Of a stretch of 8,179 nucleotides of DNA, positions 1 to 5,677 are shown in pieces. Both the position numbers and the translations under genes were made by a program. This DNA comes from an uncultured beta proteobacterium (lineage in GTDB: Bacteria; Pseudomonadota; Gammaproteobacteria; Burkholderiales; Burkholderiaceae_C). Position 1 is the first letter of the stretch, and every line of letters starts with the position of its first letter. The notes under the pieces were generated by a model. That model saw only the letters and a program-made list of their open reading frames with translations, did no database searches and was not told where the DNA came from. Location: assembly GCA_903920405.1 (NCBI GenBank), contig CAIXMC010000261.1, forward strand, positions 1 to 8,179. Reading direction: 5' to 3'.

Positions 1-199
1 AACAAATATCAATTTTCATAACGGTTTAGTGAAGATAATAAGCGTTCAACTGAGGAATCTAGGATAATAGTAATAATTTTGACTGTTAAGCGAGTGACAA
101 TAAATTAGATACGTATAAATAGTATCAGTTCTATTGCGAATCAACTACTTACGATGCAAAAGTAGGTATAAAACTTATTATTACCCGCTTATGGGACGC
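1..199. other. AT-rich intergenic region, no gene seen
   Basis: This stretch is visibly richer in A and T than the coding parts of the window and has stops in all frames at short intervals. A TTGACT hexamer at 79-84 could be a -35 box, but no convincing -10 follows at the right distance. An 11-bp string AACTTATTATT at 172-182 also occurs in the palindromic repeats near 3248 and could be a relic or chance in AT-rich DNA. Nothing else is supported. Confidence 0.5.
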
Positions 200-228
200 A
201 AGGGACTGTGTACGGTCCCTTTGTTTTT
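200..228 (+). terminator. Intrinsic terminator facing right, into the rhlE 3' end
   Basis: A 7-bp perfect stem (AAGGGAC at 200-206, GTCCCTT at 215-221) with an 8-nt loop is followed on the + strand by TTGTTTTT at 221-228. The T-rich side lies only on the + strand, so it should stop rightward transcription arriving from a gene to the left of the window. Read from the minus strand there is no U-tract, although the hairpin may still stabilise the 3' end of the helicase mRNA. The tail overlaps the helicase stop codon (227-229). Confidence 0.6.
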
Positions 229-1993
229 ATGCCCCTCCAAACCGGCTACGACTACCTGAATGTCTGGAACCTGTGCGGCTGCCAAAATTGCCACTTGGCG
301 CTGGGCTGCGCGGGCCAGATCCAAAACCACCACCACCGCCACGACTGCTGCGCGGGCCACGGTCTGCCATGATATCGACACTGGTGCGCATGGGGTCAGG
401 CTGTGTACCTCCCGAACGCGAGGGCGCAGGGCCAGCATAACCACCACCGTTGTTTCGTGCTGTGCGTTGTCCCGGGTCACGCACAGACTGTTCGGCGGCA
501 GACAAATGACTGCGTGGTTCAACATTGCGACTTCCACCTGAGCGACTGCTCTCCAACTTGACGTTACCGGTGGGACTGCGTCCCTCACCACTTCGCCTGT
601 TGCGACCACTACCATTGCCATTGCCATTGCCATTGCCATTGCAACCATCGGGACTTTGGCTACGCTCAGCGTCATTATTACCATGACCACTTCGTTTAGC
701 CCCGGTGCCTTTGCTTTCCCGAACCCGTGTCAGCATTTCAGAACGGGCGCTGCGAGCTGCTGCCTGCATCACTTCACGGCTAGGGGGTTTTCCTGCACCG
801 CCCCAGATGGTTTGGCGACCCATGGCGATGGGTTCGGCCTTTTCGCTTGGCTCAGGCATAAATGCTTGAATGATTTGCACCGGAATATCTTGCCGGGTAA
901 ATCGTTCAATGGCCTGCATGAATCCTTCTTCATCGAGGCAAACCAGGTTCACAGCCTGACCTTCTGCACCTGCGCGACCGGTGCGTCCAATACGATGCAC
1001 ATAGTCTTCACAGGCGTTGGGAATATCGTAATTCACAACATGAGGAAGGTCGTCAATGTCAATACCGCGTGCAGCAATGTCGGTGGCTACCAAGGCACGG
1101 ATGTCACCACTTTTGAAGCCTGCGAGGGCCTGTGTGCGCGCCGATTGGCTTTTGTTGCCATGCAGTGCCATGGCGTTGATGCCGTTGGTGGTCAAATACT
1201 CGGCCACATTGTTTGCGCCAAACTTGGTTCGGGTAAATACAAGCACCTGACTCCAATTGTTTTCTTTCACAATGTGAGTCAGTAATGCTTTCTTTTTGCC
1301 ACGACCCACTGGGTGAATCAACTGCGCAATGCGCTGCACGGTGGTATTGCCTGGCGTGACCTGCACGGTTTGAGGATTTTTCAGGAGGGTAGCCGCGAGT
1401 TCGCGGATGTCATCGCTGAAAGTGGCTGAAAACAGCAGGCTTTGTTTATCCTTGGGGACGGCAGCCAGCACTTTTTTGACATCCTGGATAAACCCCATGT
1501 CTAACATGCGGTCAGCTTCGTCAAGTACCAAAATCTGTATCTGGCTCAATTCCAACATGCCTTGCTGCATCAAATCAAGCAAACGACCAGGAGTAGCCAC
1601 CAAAATATCGACACCTTTTTTCATGCGGTTGATTTGCGGAGTCATCCCCACACCACCAAAAATGGCAGCAGAACTTAATTCAAGGTACTTGCCATAGACC
1701 TTGACGGCTTCTTCAACTTGGGCTGCGAGTTCGCGGGTGGGTGTGAGCACCAGCGCACGCATGGCAATACCGCCAAACTTATTGCGTGGTGCAAGTTGGC
1801 TACTGAGCTTATGCAGCATGGGTAACACAAAAGCAGCGGTTTTACCCGTGCCGGTTTGTGCCCCCCCCAACAGATCGAGACCTTCCAGGATCACGGGAAT
1901 AGCCTGTGCCTGAATGGGCGTGGGGGTTTCGTAGCCTTGCTCAAGCACGGCTTTGACAATGGCCGGGGCCAAATGGAGTTCTTCAAATTTCAT
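227..1993 (-). CDS. rhlE: ATP-dependent DEAD-box RNA helicase, RhlE type
   Basis: ATP-dependent RNA helicase of 588 residues, cytoplasmic; RhlE-type enzymes remodel structured RNA in ribosome assembly and mRNA turnover. All DEAD-box motifs are readable: the Q-motif region (FEELHL to PTPIQ, 3-28), Walker A AQTGTGKT (45-52), PTRELAAQ (85-92), TPGR (134-137), DEAD (158-161), SAT (189-191), the TDIAARGIDID block (304-314) and HRIGRTGR (333-340). The helicase core ends near 380; the remaining ~200 residues are a low-complexity Gly/Ser/Arg/Asn tail, usual for RhlE and probably RNA-binding. The start chosen is the ATG at 1993 giving MKFEELHL, the normal RhlE N-terminus; a GTG 19 codons upstream (2050) would add a non-conserved extension. 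No strong Shine-Dalgarno is seen, only AGGGTG. The tail carries an in-frame hexanucleotide repeat (612-641). It stands alone, divergent from higBA. Confidence 0.95.
   Translation of the reverse strand: MKFEELHLAPAIVKAVLEQGYETPTPIQAQAIPVILEGLDLLGGAQTGTGKTAAFVLPMLHKLSSQLAPRNKFGGIAMRALVLTPTRELAAQVEEAVKVYGKYLELSSAAIFGGVGMTPQINRMKKGVDILVATPGRLLDLMQQGMLELSQIQILVLDEADRMLDMGFIQDVKKVLAAVPKDKQSLLFSATFSDDIRELAATLLKNPQTVQVTPGNTTVQRIAQLIHPVGRGKKKALLTHIVKENNWSQVLVFTRTKFGANNVAEYLTTNGINAMALHGNKSQSARTQALAGFKSGDIRALVATDIAARGIDIDDLPHVVNYDIPNACEDYVHRIGRTGRAGAEGQAVNLVCLDEEGFMQAIERFTRQDIPVQIIQAFMPEPSEKAEPIAMGRQTIWGGAGKPPSREVMQAAARSARSEMLTRVRESKGTGAKRSGHGNNDAERSQSPDGCNGNGNGNGNGSGRNRRSGEGRSPTGNVKLESSRSGGSRNVEPRSHLSAAEQSVRDPGQRTARNNGGGYAGPAPSRSGGTQPDPMRTSVDIMADRGPRSSRGGGGGFGSGPRSPAPSGNFGSRTGSRHSGSRSRFGGA
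612..641 (-). repeat. Hexanucleotide microsatellite (5 x CCATTG) inside rhlE
   Basis: Five exact tandem copies of CCATTG on the + strand encode alternating Asn-Gly residues around position 451-461 of the helicase tail. The unit is six bases, so gain or loss of copies would change tail length by two residues without shifting frame. Confidence 0.9.
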
Positions 1994-2075
1994 AGAGAGG
2001 CACCCTATAGAGGGCGCGAAGACATCAGCCTGTTCCGATACAGATTGCACCAGGTCAGTCCAAGGCAGATGGAAT

Positions 2076-2105
2076 CAAAAATGGAGCTGTTTGAAAAAAA
2101 GCTCC
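2076..2105 (-). terminator. Attenuator-like hairpin in the rhlE leader
   Basis: On the minus strand, GGAGCT (2105-2100) pairs with AGCTCC (2088-2083) around an 11-nt A/T-rich loop that can pair further, and ATTTTTG (2082-2076) follows. This has the form of a weak intrinsic terminator about 85-110 nt ahead of the helicase ATG. It could attenuate rhlE or stop antisense transcription coming through higBA from the right. The stem is only 6 bp, so strength is uncertain. Confidence 0.35.
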
Positions 2106-2235
2106 CAGCGAGGTGCTGGTCTTGCGGGTAACTGAAACTCCACAAGCGTAGCTATTGTCGCATGGAATCTCATCCCCTTGACACGGAACAAAATTCAACC
2201 TGGATTCCTCAGTGGGTTGGGTACAAATGCGGTCT

Positions 2236-2290
2236 CATTTTGATAGCTGCTTATGCAATACTGGCGTGCGTTTGCGGGTTATTTCTATGT
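2236..2290 (+). repeat. Possible dispersed intergenic repeat of Comamonadaceae type
   Basis: The segment beginning TCATTTTGATAGCTGC and continuing through an alternating GC/AT stretch resembles, from memory, an intergenic sequence seen many times in genomes of Acidovorax, Polaromonas and Rhodoferax relatives. It lies between the helicase leader and the higBA promoter. An open frame of 71 codons (2162-2377) crosses it, with a hydrophobic stretch but no ribosome binding site, and is probably a by-product. There is only one copy here, so the identification is inference. Confidence 0.35.
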
Positions 2291-2335
2291 CTTTTGAAAC
2301 ACGCCACAAATTGCGTGTGGTGTCAGTGTGAAAAA

Positions 2336-2364
2336 TTGCCAAGCGTAACGCTACAAGATACAAT
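2336..2364 (+). promoter_or_regulatory. higBA sigma70-type promoter
   Basis: TTGCCA at 2336-2341 and TACAAT at 2359-2364 are separated by exactly 17 nt, matching five of six consensus bases at -10 and four of six at -35. Transcription would start about 6-7 nt after the -10, at or beside the A of the higB ATG (2370), predicting a leaderless toxin message. Confidence 0.75.
2342..2352. promoter_or_regulatory. Putative HigA operator, palindrome inside the promoter spacer
   Basis: AGCGTAACGCT is a perfect inverted repeat (AGCGT, A, ACGCT) placed between the -35 and -10 boxes of the higBA promoter. HigA antitoxins are HTH repressors that bind short palindromes over their own promoter, so occupancy here would block RNA polymerase. 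The assignment to HigA rests on position and symmetry only. Confidence 0.6.
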
Positions 2365-2369
2365 CTGTC

Positions 2370-2648
2370 ATGATTAAGTCATTCAACCACAAAGGGCTGC
2401 AAGCGTTCTTTGAGCGTGGCACCAAGGCAGGAATACGACCTGACCACGCTTCAAAACTTGCACGGTTACTGGCACGTCTGGATGTGGCTACAAACGACCA
2501 GGATATGAATTTACCTGGCTGGGGATTGCACCCGCTTAAAGATGATTTGAAAGGTCATTGGGCAGTATCAGTGAATGGCAACTGGCGAATGACTTTTACT
2601 TTCGACGGAATAGACGCCGTACTGATTGACTATCAGGACTACCACTAG
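2370..2648 (+). CDS. higB: HigB-type mRNA interferase toxin of a type II toxin-antitoxin system
   Basis: HigB toxins of the RelE superfamily cleave mRNA in the ribosomal A site and arrest translation until neutralised by HigA. The protein is 92 residues, the same length as Proteus vulgaris HigB, and the sequence is the familiar HigB form: MIKSF start, NLPGWGLHPLK (47-57), NGNWRMTF (69-76) and a C-terminal DYQDYH. Residues corresponding to those I recall as important in P. vulgaris HigB are present: His54, Asp90, Tyr91 and the terminal His92; Lys57 and Arg73 are also available. The first gene of a two-gene operon, toxin before antitoxin as is typical for higBA, with the antitoxin start 11 nt after the stop. 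No Shine-Dalgarno lies ahead of the ATG because the -10 box ends only 5 nt upstream. The protein looks intact. Confidence 0.95.
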   Translation: MIKSFNHKGLQAFFERGTKAGIRPDHASKLARLLARLDVATNDQDMNLPGWGLHPLKDDLKGHWAVSVNGNWRMTFTFDGIDAVLIDYQDYH

Positions 2649-2651
2649 GAG
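2647..2651 (+). promoter_or_regulatory. higA ribosome binding site overlapping the higB stop
   Basis: AGGAG begins within the TAG stop of higB and lies 8 nt before the higA ATG. The antitoxin therefore has a strong initiation site while the toxin has none, which should favour antitoxin synthesis from the shared message. Confidence 0.7.
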
Positions 2652-2659
2652 ATTCAATA

Positions 2660-2974
2660 ATGACCCGCATGTTTAATCCGCCTCACCCTGGCTTGGCACT
2701 GCGTGATGACGTACTACCAGCATTAGGGCTAGGTGTTACTCAAGCTGCTGAGCAACTGGGCGTGTCGCGTGTTGCGTTGTCACGCGTACTCAATGGCCGT
2801 GCAGCTATTTCGCCAGATATGGCATTGCGCATTGAGGCATGGCTGGGCGTAGAGCGTGGTGGCGATGCCCGTGTGTGGTTAACAGAGCAGAGTGCCTATG
2901 ATGTGTGGCAGGCAGAACAGCGATTTAAGGTCGCACCGATGAGGGTTCACCCAGCGCCAGTAATGGCTGAATAA
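2660..2974 (+). CDS. higA: HigA-type antitoxin, HTH (Xre/Cro family) repressor
   Basis: Antitoxin of the higBA pair: it binds HigB and represses the operon. The protein is 104 residues, a usual length. After a conserved N-terminal segment (FNPPHPG, 5-11) comes a helix-turn-helix, with TQAAEQLGV (27-35) as the positioning helix and SRVALSRVLNG (36-46) as the recognition helix, followed by the ISPDMALRIEAWLG block (50-63) common to this antitoxin family. The start is fixed by AGGAG 8 nt upstream. Translation is probably coupled to higB. The likely DNA target is the palindrome at 2342-2352. The C-terminal ~20 residues are less conserved. The gene appears intact, so the locus is likely to be an active toxin-antitoxin module. 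Confidence 0.95.
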   Translation: MTRMFNPPHPGLALRDDVLPALGLGVTQAAEQLGVSRVALSRVLNGRAAISPDMALRIEAWLGVERGGDARVWLTEQSAYDVWQAEQRFKVAPMRVHPAPVMAE

Positions 2975-3036
2975 CATTTTTTGCCCCAGCTAGGACGGAA
3001 ATAATGGCGTGGTTCAAAAGACATTTTGGCTTCCCA

Positions 3037-3108
3037 CTTAAGGCGTGACAGAGATGAAGTCGCAAGCCGATTCATCTGACTTCATCTTCATCTCTGTCCC
3101 GCCTTAAG
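3037..3108. repeat. 72-bp stem-loop element with CTTAAGGCG ends
   Basis: Arms at 3037-3058 and 3087-3108 are 22 bp with a single mismatch (T3046). The next stem segment, GATGAAGTC at 3053-3061, pairs perfectly with 3078-3086, so a TTCATC unit duplicated in the right arm gives two registers. The loop is short. The first and last six bases are CTTAAG. Confidence 0.8.
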
Positions 3109-3270
3109 GATATGGTCAACAATAAGTTCCGCATTTGGCCGTCAGAGTTAAAGATGCAATGCTAGGCGCAAATCGTGCGGTGTGGCCCAGCCACATAAGC
3201 GATTTGTAACGACGCAGTGCGCCAAAATCTGACGAGCCAAATGCGGAACTTATTATTGACCATATCCTAA
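3105..3270. mobile_element. 160-bp palindromic MITE-like element with GGATATGGTCAA ends
   Basis: Terminal arms at 3108-3139 and 3236-3267 are 32 bp long with one mismatch (C3120). The symmetry continues inward through CGTCAG (3140-3145) with CTGACG (3229-3234), GGCGCA (3165-3170) with TGCGCC (3218-3223), CAAATCG (3169-3175) with CGATTTG (3200-3206), and TGTGGC (3181-3186) with GCCACA (3190-3195) around a CCA loop. Almost the whole unit can fold into one long hairpin. TAA flanks both outer ends (3105-3107 and 3268-3270), as a 3-bp target duplication would. There is no coding capacity, so any transposition would need an enzyme encoded elsewhere. Confidence 0.7.
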
Positions 3271-3299
3271 GTGGAAAGCCCAATAAGAAAGTTTCCTAT

Positions 3300-3350
3300 G
3301 TCAAAAAATGTACCAAATTCGGTTCTAACCCGCTCTGGTATTGCATAGTT
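3300..3350 (-). repeat. R3, diverged inverted copy of the R repeat
   Basis: Read on the minus strand this begins AACTATGCAATA (3350-3339), identical to the start of R1 and R2, and then shows a diverged version of the same sequence (GTTAGAACCGAATTTGGTA against GTTAGAGGCCGATTTGTTA). It is in opposite orientation to R1 and R2. Confidence 0.65.
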
Positions 3351-3363
3351 CGCTATGTTTTTT
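3344..3363 (+). terminator. UUCG-loop hairpin followed by six T residues
   Basis: CATAG (3344-3348) and CTATG (3353-3357) form a perfect 5-bp stem closed by a TTCG tetraloop, a stable RNA loop type, with TTTTTT directly after (3358-3363). It could terminate rightward transcription from higBA, about 370 nt past the higA stop. The stem is short and AT-rich, so activity is uncertain. Confidence 0.45.
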
Positions 3364-3400
3364 GAAATTGTGAGGTAGGAAACTTATTATGACCATATCC

Positions 3401-3943
3401 TTAGCTACATGTACCCACTCTGGTTGTGCTGATGGACGTACGTCCCGTAGCAATAACTCTGATATTGCGCTCTTGTCCTCCTGGCGATGGAGTTGCACGG
3501 CACAATGTCAGAGTGGCGGGGGTTGCGCCTGCTCCTATCGTCTGAAAATCAATGCGCTTGGTACCGCTGGTCAATTGGTAACCCGAAGGCAAAGCCTGCT
3601 GACGATGCAATACAGTGGTACCACTCAGAACAATCCACCCCTGCTCCCAGTTGCCAGTGGTGGTGCATGAGGTAGAAGATGCAGTAGCAGCCATGCAGAG
3701 TGCGACTGTTGCATTGCGCTTGATGGCTTCGCTACGTGCCAATTGGGCACTGGCTACAAAACTGTTGGCCACTCCGGTCAATCGGCTGCCCAGGATCACG
3801 TCATTAAAAGAAGGGACTGCTATGGCAGCCAAAATGGCAATGATCGAAATGGCGACCATCAATTCAATCAGAGTGAAGCCATGCGTCACCTTTTTCAGTG
3901 CATGACGTTGCATACCCCAAGAACAGATTTCAGGCGCATCCAT
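3401..3943 (-). CDS. fimT: FimT/GspH-family type IV pseudopilin (minor pilin)
   Basis: A prepilin-like protein of 180 residues, probably a minor pilin that primes or modifies type IV pilus assembly in the inner membrane and periplasm. It has the type III prepilin signal: a basic leader ending HG (21-22), then FTLIELMVAISIIAILAAIA as the transmembrane and assembly helix. Cleavage is expected after Gly22, and the conserved Glu at +5 is Glu27. The block ending in LARSEAIKRNATVALC and the paired cysteines are typical of the GspH/FimT domain. The ATG at 3943 was chosen because AAGTAAGG, which overlaps the pilY1 stop, lies 6 nt upstream; an internal ATG at 3913 would give a shorter leader. It follows pilY1 by 8 nt and was presumably cotranscribed. 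The stop codon directly abuts a palindromic repeat, but the protein ends with a normal-looking C-terminus. Confidence 0.85.
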   Translation of the reverse strand: MDAPEICSWGMQRHALKKVTHGFTLIELMVAISIIAILAAIAVPSFNDVILGSRLTGVANSFVASAQLARSEAIKRNATVALCMAATASSTSCTTTGNWEQGWIVLSGTTVLHRQQALPSGYQLTSGTKRIDFQTIGAGATPATLTLCRATPSPGGQERNIRVIATGRTSISTTRVGTCS

Positions 3944-3951
3944 ATATGGCC

Positions 3952-5673
3952 TTACTTTTGGATATACCAATACAGCCGCCCTTTAGGTGGCGCGACTGAG
4001 GCGCTACCAGTTTTCTCAACAGGATCAATAGGAACTACTCCACAGCCGAAACACGCCACGACTTGCCGACCTCCATCACTCTGATCCAAAATAATGTTGG
4101 TAACGATGGGTGAAGGTGGCAAACCATCCCCTATGACATCCAGATAACGGGCGTGGCTACTGTTTGCAGCTTTTGCATCGGTATAGGCAATGTTGTACAC
4201 CCGCGTGTTACCCAAATTGGAACTACAGGCATCGGTCTCAACGACAGCAGGTTGGTGTGTACTGAACGTTACAACTCCAAAAACTGTCACTGCAGATGTC
4301 ACCACCTGCTCAGTAGAACTCAAATTCAGATACCAGCCCTTTTTGGTTGCAATCCCGGCCAGTTCTGTCGCATCGGGGTCTGTGCTGCTTTGCGCAATAC
4401 CGAACAATGATGCCTTGCAGATGATGGTTGAACCGCACCCATCGGCATTGCCTGGCCAAGTCGTGGCAGCTACAGTGGGCTTGTCGGTAAACATGAAAAA
4501 ATGGTTGACAACAGCATTGGTCGCCGTGTAATAGGTCAGGGGTTTTTCGCGATCTCCAGAACCCAGCAGGATGACATAGTTACCACCGGTCGCTACCACA
4601 CTGGGGGCGTACATGAATTTGCGGTTAGCAGAACACGCAGCCGTGGGATCATCGCAACCAAAGGCTGCAATTTTGGTCATGGTCCAGTCGGCAGATGTTG
4701 TACCGCCAAAGCTGATTCGATACACATTGCCGCCCAAATCTGCCGTGTAGGCGTAGATGGCCTTGCCGTTGGTATCCAGTACGATAGTGGCATCTGCCAC
4801 CACACCCCGATAACCGCCAGTATCAAAAGCCCGCACCAAGACCCCCGTGTTGGCATCAATCACATAGACGAAATGTCCCTTGGAGGTTGATGTACAGGTG
4901 TTGTTGGCCGTGCCGTTATCGGTATCTTCGCAAGTGTCATAGCCACCCCCAAAAATCATCAGCGGCGCGCCAGAAGAATAGTTGACCACCGATAAGGATT
5001 TGAGCGATGACCAGGTTTGCCCCACACCACTCATATCTGTCGTGCAACCCGTGTCATTGCCTGCGTTGGGGCAGCCTATCTTCCACTTCAGTGAAGGGTT
5101 GCCTGGGCTGCTGATGGAGTTGGTCACATCAAACGCATAAACCGATCGGCCACCACGCCGCATGGTGGCGTAGATGATCTTTTTGTTGGCTCCTGCGATA
5201 TCGCCATCAAAAGCAGTCACAGGCCCGTCAACCCCGTAAGGCTTGGGCAGAGGATCATGTGCGGTACTGTTGGGAAAGCTGATTTGAGGTTGATTCCATA
5301 CAATGCGTTTGATCTTTGTGTAGAACTCAGGCGGCATAAATGACCACAGTTCGCCACCTGCCGGGATGGAGCCAATGGCTTCGGTACGATTACCATTGAC
5401 AGAACGCAATAAACCATCGTTGCCCCCGTAAAACACGACCACCTGCGGCGAAGACGCACTGCCAAAATTGATGGCGACAGGACGCGAATGAATGACATCG
5501 CCATGAACGGACAAACGTCGCTCTGCTGTGGTGACACCGTCGTGATCTTCGTCGCGAACATCTTTACCTACCGCCCAGTCAATCAGAGTCCTTCGCGTGT
5601 CGTCTGATGTAACACCTAAAGCGTAGCAAACTATGCAATAAGGACGGGCGTTAGAGGCCGATTTGTTATACAA
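3952..5673 (-). CDS. pilY1: PilY1 (PilC/PilY) C-terminal beta-propeller, 5'-truncated remnant
   Basis: PilY1 is the large type IV pilus tip adhesin and assembly factor; full proteins exceed about 1,000 residues. Here only the C-terminal region survives, in a 573-codon frame of which roughly residues 20-573 look like PilY1: TLIDW (29-33), SVHGDVIHSRP (55-65), VVVFYGGNDGLLR (78-90), GELWSFMPPEF (107-117), VYAFDVTN (178-185), FGGGYDTCED (241-250), VYVIDANTG (269-277), ADLGGNVYRI (311-320) and APSVVATGGNYVILLGSGDREKP (356-378, several propeller strands). The loop before ADLGG, VLDTNGK, lacks the acidic residues of the calcium-binding DxDxDG pattern usually found there. The first ~19 codons derive from repeat R1, which also supplies the only early start, a TTG with no clear ribosome binding site. 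No signal peptide or N-terminal domain remains, so it is probably not exported or functional. The frame itself is uninterrupted. Confidence 0.85.
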   Translation of the reverse strand: MYNKSASNARPYCIVCYALGVTSDDTRRTLIDWAVGKDVRDEDHDGVTTAERRLSVHGDVIHSRPVAINFGSASSPQVVVFYGGNDGLLRSVNGNRTEAIGSIPAGGELWSFMPPEFYTKIKRIVWNQPQISFPNSTAHDPLPKPYGVDGPVTAFDGDIAGANKKIIYATMRRGGRSVYAFDVTNSISSPGNPSLKWKIGCPNAGNDTGCTTDMSGVGQTWSSLKSLSVVNYSSGAPLMIFGGGYDTCEDTDNGTANNTCTSTSKGHFVYVIDANTGVLVRAFDTGGYRGVVADATIVLDTNGKAIYAYTADLGGNVYRISFGGTTSADWTMTKIAAFGCDDPTAACSANRKFMYAPSVVATGGNYVILLGSGDREKPLTYYTATNAVVNHFFMFTDKPTVAATTWPGNADGCGSTIICKASLFGIAQSSTDPDATELAGIATKKGWYLNLSSTEQVVTSAVTVFGVVTFSTHQPAVVETDACSSNLGNTRVYNIAYTDAKAANSSHARYLDVIGDGLPPSPIVTNIILDQSDGGRQVVACFGCGVVPIDPVEKTGSASVAPPKGRLYWYIQK

Positions 5674-5677
5674 AAAC
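5629..5677 (+). repeat. R1, 49-bp repeat at the pilY1 breakpoint
   Basis: It starts AACTATGCAATA and ends TTGTTATACAAAAAC. It matches R2 (7700-7748) at 46 of 49 positions in the same orientation. PilY1 homology on the minus strand stops within about 15 bases of its left end. Read on the minus strand it encodes the first residues of the pilY1 remnant frame. Confidence 0.9.

Larger units (their letters stand above)
3026..3283. repeat. Outer inverted repeat enclosing the palindrome cluster
   Basis: An 18-nt left arm at 3026-3043 (TTGGCTTCCCACTTAAGG) matches the reverse complement of 3266-3283 with a few mismatches and one base shift. It encloses the two smaller palindromes at 3037-3108 and 3105-3270. 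No open frame of note lies inside. It may be the terminal repeat of a small non-autonomous element into which the others inserted. Confidence 0.6.
3289..3403. repeat. Inverted-repeat unit next to the fimT stop, with one GGATATGGTCA-type end
   Basis: AAGTTTCCTA (3289-3298) pairs with TAGGAAACTT (3376-3385), and TCAAAAAA (3301-3308) pairs with TTTTTTGA (3358-3365). The right border, 3378-3400, is a variant of the GGATATGGTCA terminus on the minus strand (one A fewer and one T more than the copy at 3236-3267), flanked by TTA (3401-3403). The left border carries no matching GGATATGG end, so this unit is degenerate or composite. It contains R3. Confidence 0.55.

Noticed and set aside
181..690. 169-codon minus-strand ORF with Met-Ala and Val repeats
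   Set aside because: It is an alternate frame of the low-complexity rhlE tail, and its repeats follow from the hexanucleotide microsatellite.
656..1285. 209-codon + strand ORF opposite the helicase
   Set aside because: It lies entirely antisense to the conserved helicase motifs and the RG-rich tail; the encoded protein has no recognisable domain.
1994..2050. GTG start for the helicase, 19 codons upstream
   Set aside because: The ATG at 1993 gives the standard RhlE N-terminus MKFEELHL; the extra residues are not RhlE-like.
2178..2206. Perfect -35 box TTGACA at 2178-2183 as a second + strand promoter
   Set aside because: The hexamer 17 nt downstream, TGGATT, matches the -10 consensus poorly, and no credible gene starts before higB, which has its own better promoter.
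2162..2377. 71-codon + strand ORF with a hydrophobic stretch
   Set aside because: It has no ribosome binding site, overlaps the higBA promoter and the first codons of higB, and crosses what looks like an intergenic repeat. Probably not a gene.
2975..3404. CRISPR array or tandem-repeat array downstream of higA
   Set aside because: The repeats are inverted and nested, not regularly spaced direct repeats with unique spacers.
3944..3970. Upstream GTG/ATG-type start for fimT overlapping pilY1
   Set aside because: The ATG at 3943 has AAGTAAGG at good spacing, and a longer leader would be unusual for a prepilin.
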